Of a stretch of 64,000 nt of DNA, positions 8,254 to 16,488 are shown in pieces. A program made the translations under genes and the position numbers. Below the pieces are notes generated by a model that saw nothing but the letters and a program-made list of their open reading frames with translations, was not told the origin of the DNA and did not search any database. How positions within the stretch are numbered: the first letter of the stretch is position 1; the number at the start of each line of letters is the position of its first letter. The DNA is from PWQG01 sp040882255. Lineage in GTDB: Bacteria; Pseudomonadota; Gammaproteobacteria; Pseudomonadales; Pseudohongiellaceae. The DNA is taken from positions 23,504 to 87,503 of the forward strand of contig JBBEBP010000018.1 of the NCBI GenBank assembly GCA_040882255.1, in the 5' to 3' direction.

Positions 8254-8601
8254 ATGGCTAATGCTATGGTTTCAAAGAAAAGAACGTATGCGCGATATAC
8301 GCTGGAAGGTATTGCCCTCATGGCCCGGTTGATCCAGCACGGTCGCAAGCAGCGCAAGATGACTGAAATGGATCTCGCTGCGCGCCTGGGCATCGCCCGC
8401 AGTACTGTGCAGCGTATTGAAAAAGGCGACCCCAGGGTGGCGATCGGGATCATGTTCGAAGCGGCAGCGCTCGTCGGGGTAAAGCTTTTCGAGGCGGATG
8501 AGAAAGGTGTTGTTGCACTGTCCTCTCGAATAGACGACCGGATTGCGGTGCTGCCGAAGCACGTCCATAAAGCAGGAAAGAAGGTGGTCGATGACTTCTG
8601 A
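8254..8601 (+). CDS. hipB: HipB-like XRE antitoxin/repressor
   Basis: A 115-residue protein with an XRE helix-turn-helix at about 25-80, showing MTEMDLAARLGIARSTVQRI followed by EKGDPRVAIGIMFEAAALVG, the HipB-type pattern (RIEKGDP.V..G). It should neutralise the HipA kinase encoded next and repress the operon. ATG 8254 is used; a second ATG at 8266 is possible. The gene overlaps hipA by 11 nt. Confidence 0.82.
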   Translation: MANAMVSKKRTYARYTLEGIALMARLIQHGRKQRKMTEMDLAARLGIARSTVQRIEKGDPRVAIGIMFEAAALVGVKLFEADEKGVVALSSRIDDRIAVLPKHVHKAGKKVVDDF

Positions 8602-9907
8602 TGCTGCCGGTTATGATGAGGCCTATGTGTGGGTCTGGCTCCCGGAGGTCACTGAACCGGTTGTGGCCGGTCGTCTGAGCGCCGATGACGGGGTCATCGT
8701 ATTCAACTATGGCAAGAGCTACCTTGAGCGGCCGGGTGCTATTCCGCTCTATCTTCCGGAGTTGCCGCTCAGCTCAGGTGAAATGTCTCCTCCGGCTGGT
8801 TTGACCATGCCCGGCAGCATCCGTGATGCATCGCCAGACGCATGGGGCCGACGCGTCATCCTGAATCGAAAATTCAGTGCAAAACGCGAGGGGCTCGATG
8901 AGCTGGAGCTATCCGAGATTACTTTTTTGCTGGAATCCGGCTCCGATCGGATCGGGGCCCTGGATTTTCAGATTTCACCGACCCGGTACGAACCGCGTAC
9001 GCCAGATAACGCTACGCTCGAAGAGCTTGTGGAATCAGCTGATCGCGTCGAAAAGGGCATCCCCTTAACACCAGAGCTGGGCCAGGCCTTGTACCACGGC
9101 ACGTCTATTGGCGGGGCGCGCCCGAAAGTGCTTATACAGGATGGTGACGTCAAGCGGGTGGCCAAGTTTTCCTCTGCCTCCGACGTGTACAGTGTCGTGA
9201 AAGCCGAATTTGTAGCCATGCGTCTGGCGTTACTGTGTGGTATCGACGCGGCGCAAGTGTCTCTGGTCTCTGCTTCCGGGAAAGATGTCCTGCTGGTGGA
9301 GCGCTTTGACCGCATAAGGGCAGCCGGGGGCTGGCAGCGCAAAATCATGGTGTCGGCACTTACCATACTCGGTCTGGACGAAATGATGGCTCGCTATGCG
9401 AGCTACTGTGAACTGGCTGACAGGGTTCGGTATCGCTTTACCGATGCGCAGGCCACGTTAAAAGAACTGTTCTCCCGTATTGTGTTCAACATTCTCTGCG
9501 GCAATACCGATGACCATGCCCGGAATCATGCCGCTTTCTGGGACGGTGAGGCGTTAACCCTGACTCCGGCCTACGACATCTGTCCTCAGGGTCGCACGGG
9601 GCAGGAGGCGAGCCAGGCCATGTTGATTACGGACAGTAATCGCATGAGTCGCATGGCGACCTGCCTTGAGGCCGCGCATCATTTCCTGCTGTCAGAGGAA
9701 GACGCTATTGGCATTATCGATGCGCAGATTCGTTGTATTGGCGAGAACTGGCGGGAGATCTGCGATGAGGCCAACCTTAACCCGACAGACCGTAATTTCT
9801 TGTGGGGGCGCCAGTTCATCAACCCCTATGCGTTTACGGCTCTGGAGGGCAAGGCGGTCACACTGGCCAGCCTGGCGGATGAGGTGCGCAGAGCCCAACT
9901 ACCCTGA
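8591..9907 (+). CDS. hipA: HipA-like serine/threonine kinase toxin
   Basis: A 438-residue HipA-family protein. It has the N-terminal HipA_N domain (WLPEVTEPVVAGRL onward), the GTSIGGARPK nucleotide-loop region, the catalytic NTDDHARN motif at about 305-312 and the metal-binding aspartate in LTPAYDICP (about 329). HipA toxins phosphorylate translation factors such as glutamyl-tRNA synthetase and cause growth arrest; the actual target here is unknown. All key motifs are present, so it appears intact. The start ATG lies inside the end of hipB, typical of coupled toxin-antitoxin genes. Confidence 0.85.
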   Translation: MTSDAAGYDEAYVWVWLPEVTEPVVAGRLSADDGVIVFNYGKSYLERPGAIPLYLPELPLSSGEMSPPAGLTMPGSIRDASPDAWGRRVILNRKFSAKREGLDELELSEITFLLESGSDRIGALDFQISPTRYEPRTPDNATLEELVESADRVEKGIPLTPELGQALYHGTSIGGARPKVLIQDGDVKRVAKFSSASDVYSVVKAEFVAMRLALLCGIDAAQVSLVSASGKDVLLVERFDRIRAAGGWQRKIMVSALTILGLDEMMARYASYCELADRVRYRFTDAQATLKELFSRIVFNILCGNTDDHARNHAAFWDGEALTLTPAYDICPQGRTGQEASQAMLITDSNRMSRMATCLEAAHHFLLSEEDAIGIIDAQIRCIGENWREICDEANLNPTDRNFLWGRQFINPYAFTALEGKAVTLASLADEVRRAQLP

Positions 9908-9955
9908 TACCGAGGGGTTGTAGGGGTGCCCGCTTGTCAAGAGCGAAGATCCTGA

Positions 9956-9972
9956 GTACACTAGTTGTGTAC
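9956..9972 (+). promoter_or_regulatory. palindromic operator candidate upstream of vapBC
   Basis: GTACAC at 9956-9961 and GTGTAC at 9967-9972 form a perfect 6-bp inverted repeat with a 5-bp spacer, 25 bp before the antitoxin start. VapB antitoxins usually bind such palindromes to autoregulate. Confidence 0.55.
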
Positions 9973-9997
9973 ACAAGATGTCGGCGGAGATCGCGTC

Positions 9998-10234
9998 ATG
10001 CAGAGAATCAATGTCCGGGAGACACGGGAGAAGCTGTCAAACCTGCTGGACGCGGTAGCGGCCGGAGAGGAGGTGGTTATTTTGCGCCATGGCAGACCCG
10101 TTGCGCGATTGATGGCGCCAGACGTGGAAACCGTTCGCTTTCCCGACCGCTCGGCTCTGCGGGCCTCCTTGCCGGCCCGCCGGGAGAGCGCAGCGGCGGC
10201 GGTGAGGAGCCTGCGGGACGAGGAGCGGTATTGA
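9998..10234 (+). CDS. vapB: Phd/YefM-type antitoxin of a VapBC pair
   Basis: A 78-residue antitoxin starting MQRINVRETREKLSNLLDAV and continuing with VVILRHGRPVARLM, the standard Phd/YefM fold start that binds DNA. The Arg/Ala-rich C-terminal tail would wrap the toxin. ATG 9998 is chosen because the operator palindrome lies upstream of it. Its stop overlaps the toxin start in the arrangement TGATG. Confidence 0.82.
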   Translation: MQRINVRETREKLSNLLDAVAAGEEVVILRHGRPVARLMAPDVETVRFPDRSALRASLPARRESAAAAVRSLRDEERY

Positions 10235-10665
10235 TGCTGTATTTTGATACCAGTGCACTGTTGCCTTATTACCGTAATGAAGCGGCCAGTGAACACGTGC
10301 AGGCTTTATTGAGCACGCAGGTGCAGCCGGTGCTGATCAGTCATCTTACGGAGGTGGAAGTGGCCAGTGCCCTGGCGCGCTGGGTGCGCACCGGTGAATT
10401 GACGGAACCGGAGGCCAACCGCATTGAAAGCGCGTTTCAGGAGGATCTTGACCAGGGCAGATTCGCCCGCTGTCCGATTGAGTTGGCACACTACCAGCGC
10501 GCTATCCACTGGATAAGCACGCGCAAGACCTCCCTGAGAACGCTGGACGCGCTTCATCTGGCCTGCGCGGCACATCGCCAGGCCTGCCTGATCAGCGAAG
10601 ATGCGGCCCTGATTGATGCGGCCGGTTTCTTCGGTCTGAACGCCCGCCGCGCAGTATCCTTGTGA
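10234..10665 (+). CDS. vapC: VapC-type PIN-domain RNase toxin
   Basis: A 143-residue PIN-domain protein. The four acidic positions expected of the family are visible: Asp in MLYFDTSALLPYY, Glu in LTEVEVASALAR, Asp in RTLDALHLACA and Asp in LISEDAALIDAA. VapC toxins are Mg-dependent endoribonucleases that cut tRNA or rRNA when released from VapB. It starts one base inside the antitoxin stop and in turn overlaps the following gene. Confidence 0.85.
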   Translation: MLYFDTSALLPYYRNEAASEHVQALLSTQVQPVLISHLTEVEVASALARWVRTGELTEPEANRIESAFQEDLDQGRFARCPIELAHYQRAIHWISTRKTSLRTLDALHLACAAHRQACLISEDAALIDAAGFFGLNARRAVSL

Positions 10666-11447
10666 TGGCAATGTATGACCTGATCAAGACCCTGGCGGCC
10701 CAATTCATCGCGCCCCTCCCCATGGTTTTCGCCCTGTTGGCTCTCGCAGCGCTGTGGTACTGGCGCGGTTGGCGTCGGTTGAGCGGGTGCACGGTTGGCC
10801 TGGCCGCCGTCTTGCTGTGGCTGATGAGCTGGCCGCCGGTGGTCGAGCGCTTGCTGTTGCCGCTGGAGTCCGCGTACCCGCCATTGTTGACCCTGGACGA
10901 AAGCAGAGGCGAGCTTGCGCCACCAGACGCCGTTGTCGTGCTGGGTAGTGGCTGGCGCCCCCAGCAGCCCTGGTCCGACACGGCCCGGCTGGGTGAGGGC
11001 TCGGCGCTTCGCCTGATGGAAGGCATCCGTCTCTGGCGCCAGCGCCCGGAGCTGACACTGGCGGTGACCGGTGCCAGTCGTCGTGCCGGAGAGCAGCCGG
11101 TGGCCCGCGGCTATGCCAGCGCAGCCGAATCCCTGGGCGTATCGCGTGACCGGCTGCTGGTGCTGGATACCCCCACCGATACCGGCCTGGAGGCACGGGC
11201 CGTGCGGGATGCGCTGGGGGAGGGCGCCCGCATCGTGCTGGTTACTTCCGCCTCGCATATGCCCCGCGCCGTGGCCCACTTCCGAGCCGCCGGGTTGAAT
11301 CCATTGGCCGCACCGACACACTACCTGGCCGGCCGGGTGGACCCGGGACAGCTCTCGTACTGGGTGCCCTCGTCGGCGGACCTGCGCAAGACCGAGCGGG
11401 TGTTGTATGAGTGGATGGGGCGGTTGGCGGTGCAGCTGGAGCAGTAG
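10665..11447 (+). CDS. ElyC/YdcF-like envelope protein (DUF218)
   Basis: A 260-residue inner-membrane protein with two N-terminal hydrophobic helices (about 15-35 and 40-58) followed by the periplasmic DUF218 domain with DAVVVLGSGW, the TGASRRAGEQP loop and VTSASHMPRAVAHF, all hallmarks of ElyC/SanA/YdcF. ElyC supports peptidoglycan and undecaprenyl-lipid metabolism in enterics; the exact role here is inferred. The ATG at 10665 overlaps the vapC stop; a GTG three bases earlier is possible. This core-type gene sits directly behind a toxin-antitoxin pair, and a REP element follows immediately. Confidence 0.75.
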   Translation: MAMYDLIKTLAAQFIAPLPMVFALLALAALWYWRGWRRLSGCTVGLAAVLLWLMSWPPVVERLLLPLESAYPPLLTLDESRGELAPPDAVVVLGSGWRPQQPWSDTARLGEGSALRLMEGIRLWRQRPELTLAVTGASRRAGEQPVARGYASAAESLGVSRDRLLVLDTPTDTGLEARAVRDALGEGARIVLVTSASHMPRAVAHFRAAGLNPLAAPTHYLAGRVDPGQLSYWVPSSADLRKTERVLYEWMGRLAVQLEQ

Positions 11448-11577
11448 AAAAACCGGGGCGGAAAACCGGGACCGGAAAACCGGGACAGTCCCTCTTTTCC
11501 GATCTCTTTTCCAGGAAACGAGTTGGGAAGTCGACCGGAAAAGAGGGACTGTCCCGGTTTTCCGCCCCGGTTTTCCG
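11448..11577. repeat. REP-like element A with 27-bp inverted arms
   Basis: Perfect inverted arms lie at 11474-11500 and 11537-11563 around a 36-nt spacer. Each arm carries GGGACAGTCCC (or its complement GGGACTGTCCC), and shorter AAAACCGGG units flank them. The same design recurs at 34604 and 47036. Confidence 0.85.
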
Positions 11578-11866
11578 TTGGTAGTCGTAGTGTTACTCGG
11601 CCGCTGTAGTCGTCTACCGGTGTGATTGGTGCGGGCATGCGTCGTCCCTGTTCCTTCAGGAGAGTGGCCGTGGTTTCTATCGCGTCGAGTGCCAGTTCAT
11701 AGGCTTCTGTATGGGTGTCGGCGTACTCGGTCAGATCCGGAAGCTCTTTTACGCGTGCCTCATAGCAACTTTCTTCGTCGAATTCGGTACGGCGAATGCT
11801 TATGGTGCAAGAGAAGTTCAGAGAGTGATAGGGGGTTACATAGGGCTGTTGTGGTAATTTGTTCAC
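11576..11866 (-). pseudogene. HicB-family antitoxin truncated by a REP element
   Basis: A GTG at 11866 with AGGAAA upstream opens a HicB-like frame: a beta-rich start, then ARVKELPDLTEYADTHTEAY and ALDAIETTATLLKEQGRRMP, ending SGRVTLRLP. HicB antitoxins normally continue after LRLP into an RHH or HTH DNA-binding domain. Here the frame instead runs into the REP element at about 11576 and stays open antisense to the ElyC gene down to 11321, adding unrelated residues. No HicA toxin is adjacent. This looks like a deletion or insertion that removed the C-terminal domain and possibly the toxin. Confidence 0.65.
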
Positions 11867-11872
11867 TATTTC

Positions 11873-11913
11873 CTGTTGTATAATAATAATGAACGATATA
11901 ATATTATGAACAG
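11873..11913. promoter_or_regulatory. AT-rich divergent control region between HicB remnant and AbiEi-like gene
   Basis: CTGTT...ATAATA on the left is mirrored by TATTAT...AACAG on the right over 41 bp, with an AT-only core suited to divergent promoters. It may be the operator of the AbiEi-like protein or the old HicB operator. No start point was assigned. Confidence 0.35.
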
Positions 11914-11935
11914 ATGGTGATTGGAGAGTGTCCCA

Positions 11936-13024
11936 ATGGACGCCATACAGGAACAGGACATCGCCAGGGCGGCTATCGATGCCTTCCACGAGCAGACCGG
12001 GCTCACGTTGACACAGGATTGCTCCGAAGGTCCTGAAGCGGACGGTTTGCTCTATCTCAACGAAGCGGACGTCGTTTTGGTGGCGTGGGTAAAGAAATGG
12101 GTGGCTCACGTTCCCGTGGGTGTATTGTTGGACAGAATGGCCAGGCTGTCCGAGCCCGGCAAGGGCATTCTCCTGGCAGACCATGTGAATCCCGAACTGG
12201 CGGTAAAACTGAAGGCGGCCGGGGTGCAGTTCCTGGATTCGGCCGGTAACGCTTTCCTCCGGCAACCTCCCCTGTACGTCTATATTACCGGTCGTAAACC
12301 GACACGGCCGCTCACAACCGGTGCGACCACCGCCGGTCGCGCTTTCCAGCCCTCCGGCCTGAAGGTGGTCTACGCTTTTCTTTCCAACAGGGAACTGGTC
12401 AACGGCACGTACCGCGAAATTGCCGGCCAAACGGGAGTCGCACTGGGAACCATCGGATGGGTGATTCGCGACCTGGTGGAGCAGGGCTATCTGGAGGAGC
12501 GAGGCCGAATGCGAAAACGTGACTGGCTCCGCTATGACGCGCTGCTGGACAAATGGGTGGAAGCCTACCCGCAGAAGCTACGCGGGAAGCAGCTGCTGGG
12601 GTATTTTGCCTCGGACAGGGAAATGTGGTGGAAGCAGGTACGGCCCGAGGCATACGGGGCAGTCTGGGGAGGAGAGATCGCTGCAGCGGAGTACACGCAG
12701 TATCTGAACCCCGTGCGCGCCACGCTGTATATCCCGAAGATGCAGATGGGCCGCTTTCTCAAGGACGAGCGGCTGCGCAAGGCTAAAGCAGTGGAGATCG
12801 AGTGGCCCCACGCCACCGTCGAGTTGCTGGAGCCTTTCTGGAAACCTGGCGAGGATCACGGCAGGCTGGCCAACCCGGTACTGGTCTATGCTGATCTGAT
12901 CGCAAGCGGCGATTCAAGGAATATCGAGACGGCGCAGAAGTTACGTGATCAATACATCGGTCAGCAGCCGTGCAGCGATTGTCCTGGAGAAGGATATCCG
13001 GAAGATGGCGCTCAGCTAATCTGA
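11936..13024 (+). CDS. AbiEi-family (type IV) antitoxin-like protein, orphan
   Basis: A 362-residue protein that resembles the long AbiEi-type antitoxins (COG4861 group): an N-terminal restriction-fold-like domain with DVVLVAWVKKW and AGVQFLDSAGNAFL, then a winged-helix segment GTYREIAGQTGVALGTIGW with VIRDLVEQGYLEE, then a C-terminal domain with VYADLIASGD. ATG 11936 has GGAGAG 7 bp upstream. AbiEi proteins normally repress and neutralise the AbiEii nucleotidyltransferase toxin encoded next, but the following gene is convergent and unrelated. It is therefore an orphan or acts as a stand-alone regulator. Confidence 0.65.
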   Translation: MDAIQEQDIARAAIDAFHEQTGLTLTQDCSEGPEADGLLYLNEADVVLVAWVKKWVAHVPVGVLLDRMARLSEPGKGILLADHVNPELAVKLKAAGVQFLDSAGNAFLRQPPLYVYITGRKPTRPLTTGATTAGRAFQPSGLKVVYAFLSNRELVNGTYREIAGQTGVALGTIGWVIRDLVEQGYLEERGRMRKRDWLRYDALLDKWVEAYPQKLRGKQLLGYFASDREMWWKQVRPEAYGAVWGGEIAAAEYTQYLNPVRATLYIPKMQMGRFLKDERLRKAKAVEIEWPHATVELLEPFWKPGEDHGRLANPVLVYADLIASGDSRNIETAQKLRDQYIGQQPCSDCPGEGYPEDGAQLI

Positions 13025-13743
13025 AACCGTTCGTTGTGGTTGATGTCGAACAGGTGGGCATGCACAACTTCTCGCGTCGGAATCGTGATGAGAAATGCCT
13101 CTGGATCAACTGCGTGCTGATCCATCATTTGATCAAGGACTTTTTTATAGTTGGTGGTCAATTCAAGTTCCAATGTGTCCCTTCTCCGATATCCACTTAC
13201 AGTGGGTAGAAGCATTATGTCATTGAAGTCTTCAGCCCTGACGGACATTGGATAGCCAATGAATACTTTACCGTCAGAGAGTGTAAACAATACGGGAAGT
13301 CCCTGGCTGAAGGATGAATAAATCAGGCTTGTGAATTCCGGAGTTCCCGGGGAGTTCACGAAGGTCCCTTCCAGCATTCCGTGCCGTGTGGCACCCGAAA
13401 AGGTCCAGGCGAGTCCGTAGAATAGATAGGGCGTAGCCACTGCAAGTAGGATTGAGCCGGCTGCCAGCTCAATAAAGACGATCGTGGATGAGGCAATTGG
13501 GATATCAGCTAGCGCGGTGGCAATTATGGATTGAGTCAAATTGAAATCCGGACCAAAGATTACGATAGGTATCCGGATTAAAAAGACTGTGGCAAGAATC
13601 AGAAATCCTGTAACGGCAGCTAGCAGAAACGTGTGGTATCCGGAGCTGCGTGCCAGCGCCCAATGGGTCCGGTGGAAAAGAGTGCAGAAAAGGTACCCGG
13701 CAACCAGGAGAACAAGTACAAAAAGGATATTGGTGGGTATCAT
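13012..13743 (-). CDS. hypothetical membrane protein
   Basis: A 243-residue protein with four hydrophobic segments in its first half (about 5-20, 38-62, 72-92 and 96-112), then a soluble part with VLFTLSDGKVFIGYPMSV and a C-terminal hydrophilic tail. No family recognised. The hydrophobic/soluble layout suggests a membrane-tethered cytoplasmic domain. It overlaps the end of the AbiEi-like gene by 13 nt on the opposite strand and is preceded by a small gene on the same strand, 52 nt away. Confidence 0.6.
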   Translation of the reverse strand: MIPTNILFVLVLLVAGYLFCTLFHRTHWALARSSGYHTFLLAAVTGFLILATVFLIRIPIVIFGPDFNLTQSIIATALADIPIASSTIVFIELAAGSILLAVATPYLFYGLAWTFSGATRHGMLEGTFVNSPGTPEFTSLIYSSFSQGLPVLFTLSDGKVFIGYPMSVRAEDFNDIMLLPTVSGYRRRDTLELELTTNYKKVLDQMMDQHAVDPEAFLITIPTREVVHAHLFDINHNERFQIS

Positions 13744-13795
13744 ACGGATTCCGTTCCGCCGAGGTGCCTTTCGGGCCTATCGCGATCATGCGCGG

Positions 13796-14041
13796 TTACT
13801 TGCTGTCTGAGGGTTTTTGTTTCTCTGGGCCGGCCTCGAGGTCAAGGCGACCCAGCGCCTCCAGCTGCGCCCTGACTTTGGGATTCTCTCTGAACGCCGC
13901 CCAGTCCACCTGTATGCCATCTTTTTGGGGTGTGAGCTTGACGGGAATGGCAAACTCTTTGACCCGGTTGAGACCGGGAGCAATGAATTCGAGCCATTTG
14001 CTGAACGGGGGGCGTTCCTTGTTAGGAGTTGCTTCTGCCAT
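13796..14041 (-). CDS. small hypothetical protein
   Basis: An 81-residue polar protein (MAEATPNKERPPFSKWLEFI start, KLTPQKDGIQVDWAAFREN in the middle, ending EKQKPSDSK). It contains no motif I recognise. It lies upstream of the membrane protein on the same strand and could be co-transcribed with it. Confidence 0.5.
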   Translation of the reverse strand: MAEATPNKERPPFSKWLEFIAPGLNRVKEFAIPVKLTPQKDGIQVDWAAFRENPKVRAQLEALGRLDLEAGPEKQKPSDSK

Positions 14042-14135
14042 GGCATACCTATCGGTAGTTGATGCCGGATTACGTTATTGACTATAGGCGTAAAGCCGTG
14101 GAACGTCAAACCGGAGGCAAGCCAAAAGTCACCGT

Positions 14136-14282
14136 GATCCGGCTGTCAGTATGGGCATCTATGCGGCTGTGCTCCAGGCGCTTGGACTACTGGACGGCGT
14201 GGACCAACTCGCCGACCCGGCCCATGACCAAGTGGGCCGGGCGCTTGCTTCGGCAAATCTGCCAAAACGTGTCCGGATGACC
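14136..14282 (+). pseudogene. C-terminal remnant of a HipB-like XRE antitoxin
   Basis: The frame reads DPAVSMGIYAAVLQALGLLD, then DQLADPAHDQVGRALA and LPKRVR. This is the C-terminal half of XRE antitoxins that accompany HipA kinases (GDP.VS.G.Y..VL.ALGL...LADP.HD..G). The N-terminal HTH is missing and no HipA follows. The frame stays open to 14459 but resemblance ends near 14282. It fills most of the 344-bp gap before brnT; the rest holds only the brnT operator. Confidence 0.55.
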
Positions 14283-14371
14283 GGAAAAAGAAGCCAGGGT
14301 TCGCTCCCTGGGTCTGTTGCGCCGGCAACTGTCGCGCCTGGCCTTGAGTTCTTGCGTAAGTTGATGAGATA

Positions 14372-14384
14372 TGTACAATGTACA
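14372..14384 (+). promoter_or_regulatory. TGTACA-A-TGTACA operator candidate before brnT
   Basis: Two palindromic TGTACA units separated by one base lie immediately upstream of the second possible brnT start. BrnA-type antitoxins autoregulate by binding palindromes in the promoter, so this site also favours the downstream start. Confidence 0.45.
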
Positions 14385-14385
14385 G

Positions 14386-14679
14386 ATGAAAAGCCTGATC
14401 TTCCAATGGGACAAAAAGAAAGAAAAAGTCAATGTTCAGAAGCACGGTGTTTCTTTTGAAGAGGCGCGCGCAGCGTTCTATGATGAACATGCTTTGCAGT
14501 TCTTTGATCCCGACCATTCTGAAGATGAGGAAAGATTCATTCTGCCAGGAACGAACCACAAGCTCAAAACTCTGGTTGTATGTCACTGCTTCAGGGAGGC
14601 GGAAACAGTCATACGTATTATTTCCGCCAGAACAGCTGATAAAGACGAACAGGACGCTTACTGGAGTCAACGAAGATGA
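14386..14679 (+). CDS. brnT: BrnT-family ribonuclease toxin
   Basis: A 97-residue protein with the BrnT pattern FQWDKKKEKVNVQKHGVSFE, then EEARAAFYDEHALQF and the C-terminal VIRIISARTADKDE. BrnT is a RelE-fold RNase that arrests translation and is neutralised by BrnA. The toxin precedes the antitoxin, as usual for this family. A start at 14371 would add five residues but would place the operator palindrome within the gene. The stop overlaps brnA by 4 nt. Confidence 0.85.
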   Translation: MKSLIFQWDKKKEKVNVQKHGVSFEEARAAFYDEHALQFFDPDHSEDEERFILPGTNHKLKTLVVCHCFREAETVIRIISARTADKDEQDAYWSQRR

Positions 14680-14891
14680 GAGAACACTACGATTTTTCCA
14701 GGATGAAGGGCAAGAAAAACCCTTACATCAAATATCTCAAGCAGCCCGTCACGATGAGACTGGATAAAGACTCTGTTGATTACTTCAAAGCTCTGTCTGA
14801 GGAGTCCGGGATTCCCTATCAAACCCTCATAAACCTGTACCTCAGGGACTGTGCTGTTCATAAAAAAAAGCCGGATTTGTCCTGGAGTTAG
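14676..14891 (+). CDS. brnA: BrnA-family antitoxin
   Basis: A 71-residue ribbon-helix-helix type protein with KQPVTMRLDKDSVDYFKALS and SGIPYQTLINLYLRDCAV, the BrnA C-terminal DNA-binding signature. It overlaps brnT in the arrangement ATGA. It should bind BrnT and repress the operon. Confidence 0.85.
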   Translation: MREHYDFSRMKGKKNPYIKYLKQPVTMRLDKDSVDYFKALSEESGIPYQTLINLYLRDCAVHKKKPDLSWS

Positions 14892-14944
14892 AAATTTTGG
14901 TCGGAGAACCGTACCCGGATCATGTACGACCTCTGCGCAAGCCT

Positions 14945-16243
14945 TCATCCCAGCCAGTCATGCAGCAATGCCGCATGGCGCTGGCTGATCGCCACGATCC
15001 GGTCCAGCACCCGGGTTTGCCCCGGCCAGGTCTGCTCACTCACCTGGCGCGCTTGATCCTCGACGGCCAGCAGCGCGGTATCGACAAAGCGATGCAGGGT
15101 GCCGGCCTGACGGCGCAAGTGGATCCCCGTCTCCTCTTCGAATCGCTCCATCGCCTGTCGGTCCAGCTCCCGGATTCGCCCGGCGCTGCCTACCGGCATG
15201 GCCAGGCGGTCGGTCAGCTGGTCGTAGACGAGGGTGCTGACGATGTCGTAGGCCGGAGCGAGTGCCACCTGACCCGATGCCTGGTGCAGCAGGGAGATAT
15301 TCTTGGCGTGGGCGTCCTGGTTGCCGATCATCAGGTTGAAGAGCAGACGCCGGATCATTTCGCGCAGATGCACGGCGGATGGCCTGGTATGACTGCGCAG
15401 CACCCGGATCACATCACCGAATCCGGGGCCGCCGTCGGCGGTATACTTGCGCGCGGAGGGGATACCCAGCACCTGACACAGGTCTTCCTGATGCAGGCGG
15501 GTCGTCTGGCCCTGGCGGGTGACCCGGTCGTAACGGCTCACCAGGTAGGCGTCATGATGCAATCCTTTCCGGTCCACGAACGGGCGGAGTGATACGTCGG
15601 GCACATTCAGCCCGGCCTGCCGCGCCGCGCGCATACACAGGTATTCATTTCCCACCAGGCCGGGAAAACGCTCGGCGGGCGGTTTGAGGATATGTGTGGA
15701 GGGCTGGTGGTGGGGCAGGTACAACTCTTTTTTGGTATCCAGCCAGACCGGCAGTTTCCGCTGGGCGCCCGCCAGGCTGAGTCGCAGTCCGCTGTCGCTG
15801 CCCTGCAGGAGTGGGTAGTGCTGTAAGGTTTCGATCACCTGTCCCAGCGAGGTTTCCGTCAACGCTTCGGCCTGTCCGGGCTCTGTCGGCATGTGAGGTT
15901 CGCGTTCCGGAGGATGGCCGCTGGCCGAAGCATCCGTGTCTTCCAGGCTGATTGCGCCGGCCACATCGCCGCCCGTGGCAGACAACAGCCGGGCGAAGTT
16001 GTTCGGGGCGGTACCGAGTTGTTCCGCGATCAGGTCCCGCAGGACGCCCTCGGGCAGCAGGTTCTCGAAAAAGGGGAAGGTGTTGCGGTCCGGCCAGGGC
16101 GCGTCGCGCAGCGGCATCGAAACGGACAGGGGCGGTCCGGCTGCGGTGATCCATTCCGGCTCGTACTGGAATTGCATCCGTTCGTCCCGGATCCGCAGCC
16201 GGCCGCAGGGTTCTCCATGAAAGCGCACCAGCAGTTCCATCAT
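14945..16243 (-). CDS. hipA: HipA-like kinase toxin, second copy
   Basis: A 432-residue HipA-family protein only distantly like the copy at 8591. It shows the N-terminal FHGEPCGRL and PFFENLLPEG segments, the GAQRKLPVWL substrate/ATP loop, catalytic IGNQDAHAKN and LAPAYDIVS, all in the expected order. An Ala/Glu/Pro-rich insertion (about residues 95-125) is variable in the family. The ATG at 16243 overlaps the hipB stop (ATGA), so the two genes are coupled. Kinase residues look intact; the cellular target is unknown. Confidence 0.87.
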   Translation of the reverse strand: MMELLVRFHGEPCGRLRIRDERMQFQYEPEWITAAGPPLSVSMPLRDAPWPDRNTFPFFENLLPEGVLRDLIAEQLGTAPNNFARLLSATGGDVAGAISLEDTDASASGHPPEREPHMPTEPGQAEALTETSLGQVIETLQHYPLLQGSDSGLRLSLAGAQRKLPVWLDTKKELYLPHHQPSTHILKPPAERFPGLVGNEYLCMRAARQAGLNVPDVSLRPFVDRKGLHHDAYLVSRYDRVTRQGQTTRLHQEDLCQVLGIPSARKYTADGGPGFGDVIRVLRSHTRPSAVHLREMIRRLLFNLMIGNQDAHAKNISLLHQASGQVALAPAYDIVSTLVYDQLTDRLAMPVGSAGRIRELDRQAMERFEEETGIHLRRQAGTLHRFVDTALLAVEDQARQVSEQTWPGQTRVLDRIVAISQRHAALLHDWLG

Positions 16244-16455
16244 GGCTCCGTTACGTCGGGCGGAGCCAGTGAGACGGTGATGTCCAGCGCTTCCAGTACC
16301 TGCAGAACCATGCCGATCCGGGCCGTGGGCTTGCCGTTCTCGATGGCGCTGACCGAGCGGGTGCTGAGGCCGGCCACACTGGCCAGTTCGTCCTGGCGCA
16401 TGCCGAGCCGCTTGCGGGCATGGCGGATGGTGGTTCCGATGGTTTGCGGTGTCAT
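16240..16455 (-). CDS. hipB: HipB-like XRE antitoxin, second copy
   Basis: A 71-residue XRE protein, MTPQTIGTTIRHARKRLGMR followed by QDELASVAGLSTRSVSAIEN, with the C-terminal LQVLEALDITVSL strand typical of HipB. An upstream in-frame ATG at 16506 exists, but it would put one of the repeated operator sites inside the gene, so ATG 16455 is preferred. It should neutralise HipA and bind the three sites upstream. Confidence 0.82.
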   Translation of the reverse strand: MTPQTIGTTIRHARKRLGMRQDELASVAGLSTRSVSAIENGKPTARIGMVLQVLEALDITVSLAPPDVTEP

Positions 16456-16488
16456 GGTGGGGCGTTGGCCTTGCGGGGAAATCGGCAA

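Noticed and set aside
11321..12430. Minus-strand frame extended upstream of the HicB remnant into the AbiEi-like gene
   Set aside because: Only the part from GTG 11866 reads as HicB. The upstream extension is antisense to a well-supported plus-strand gene.
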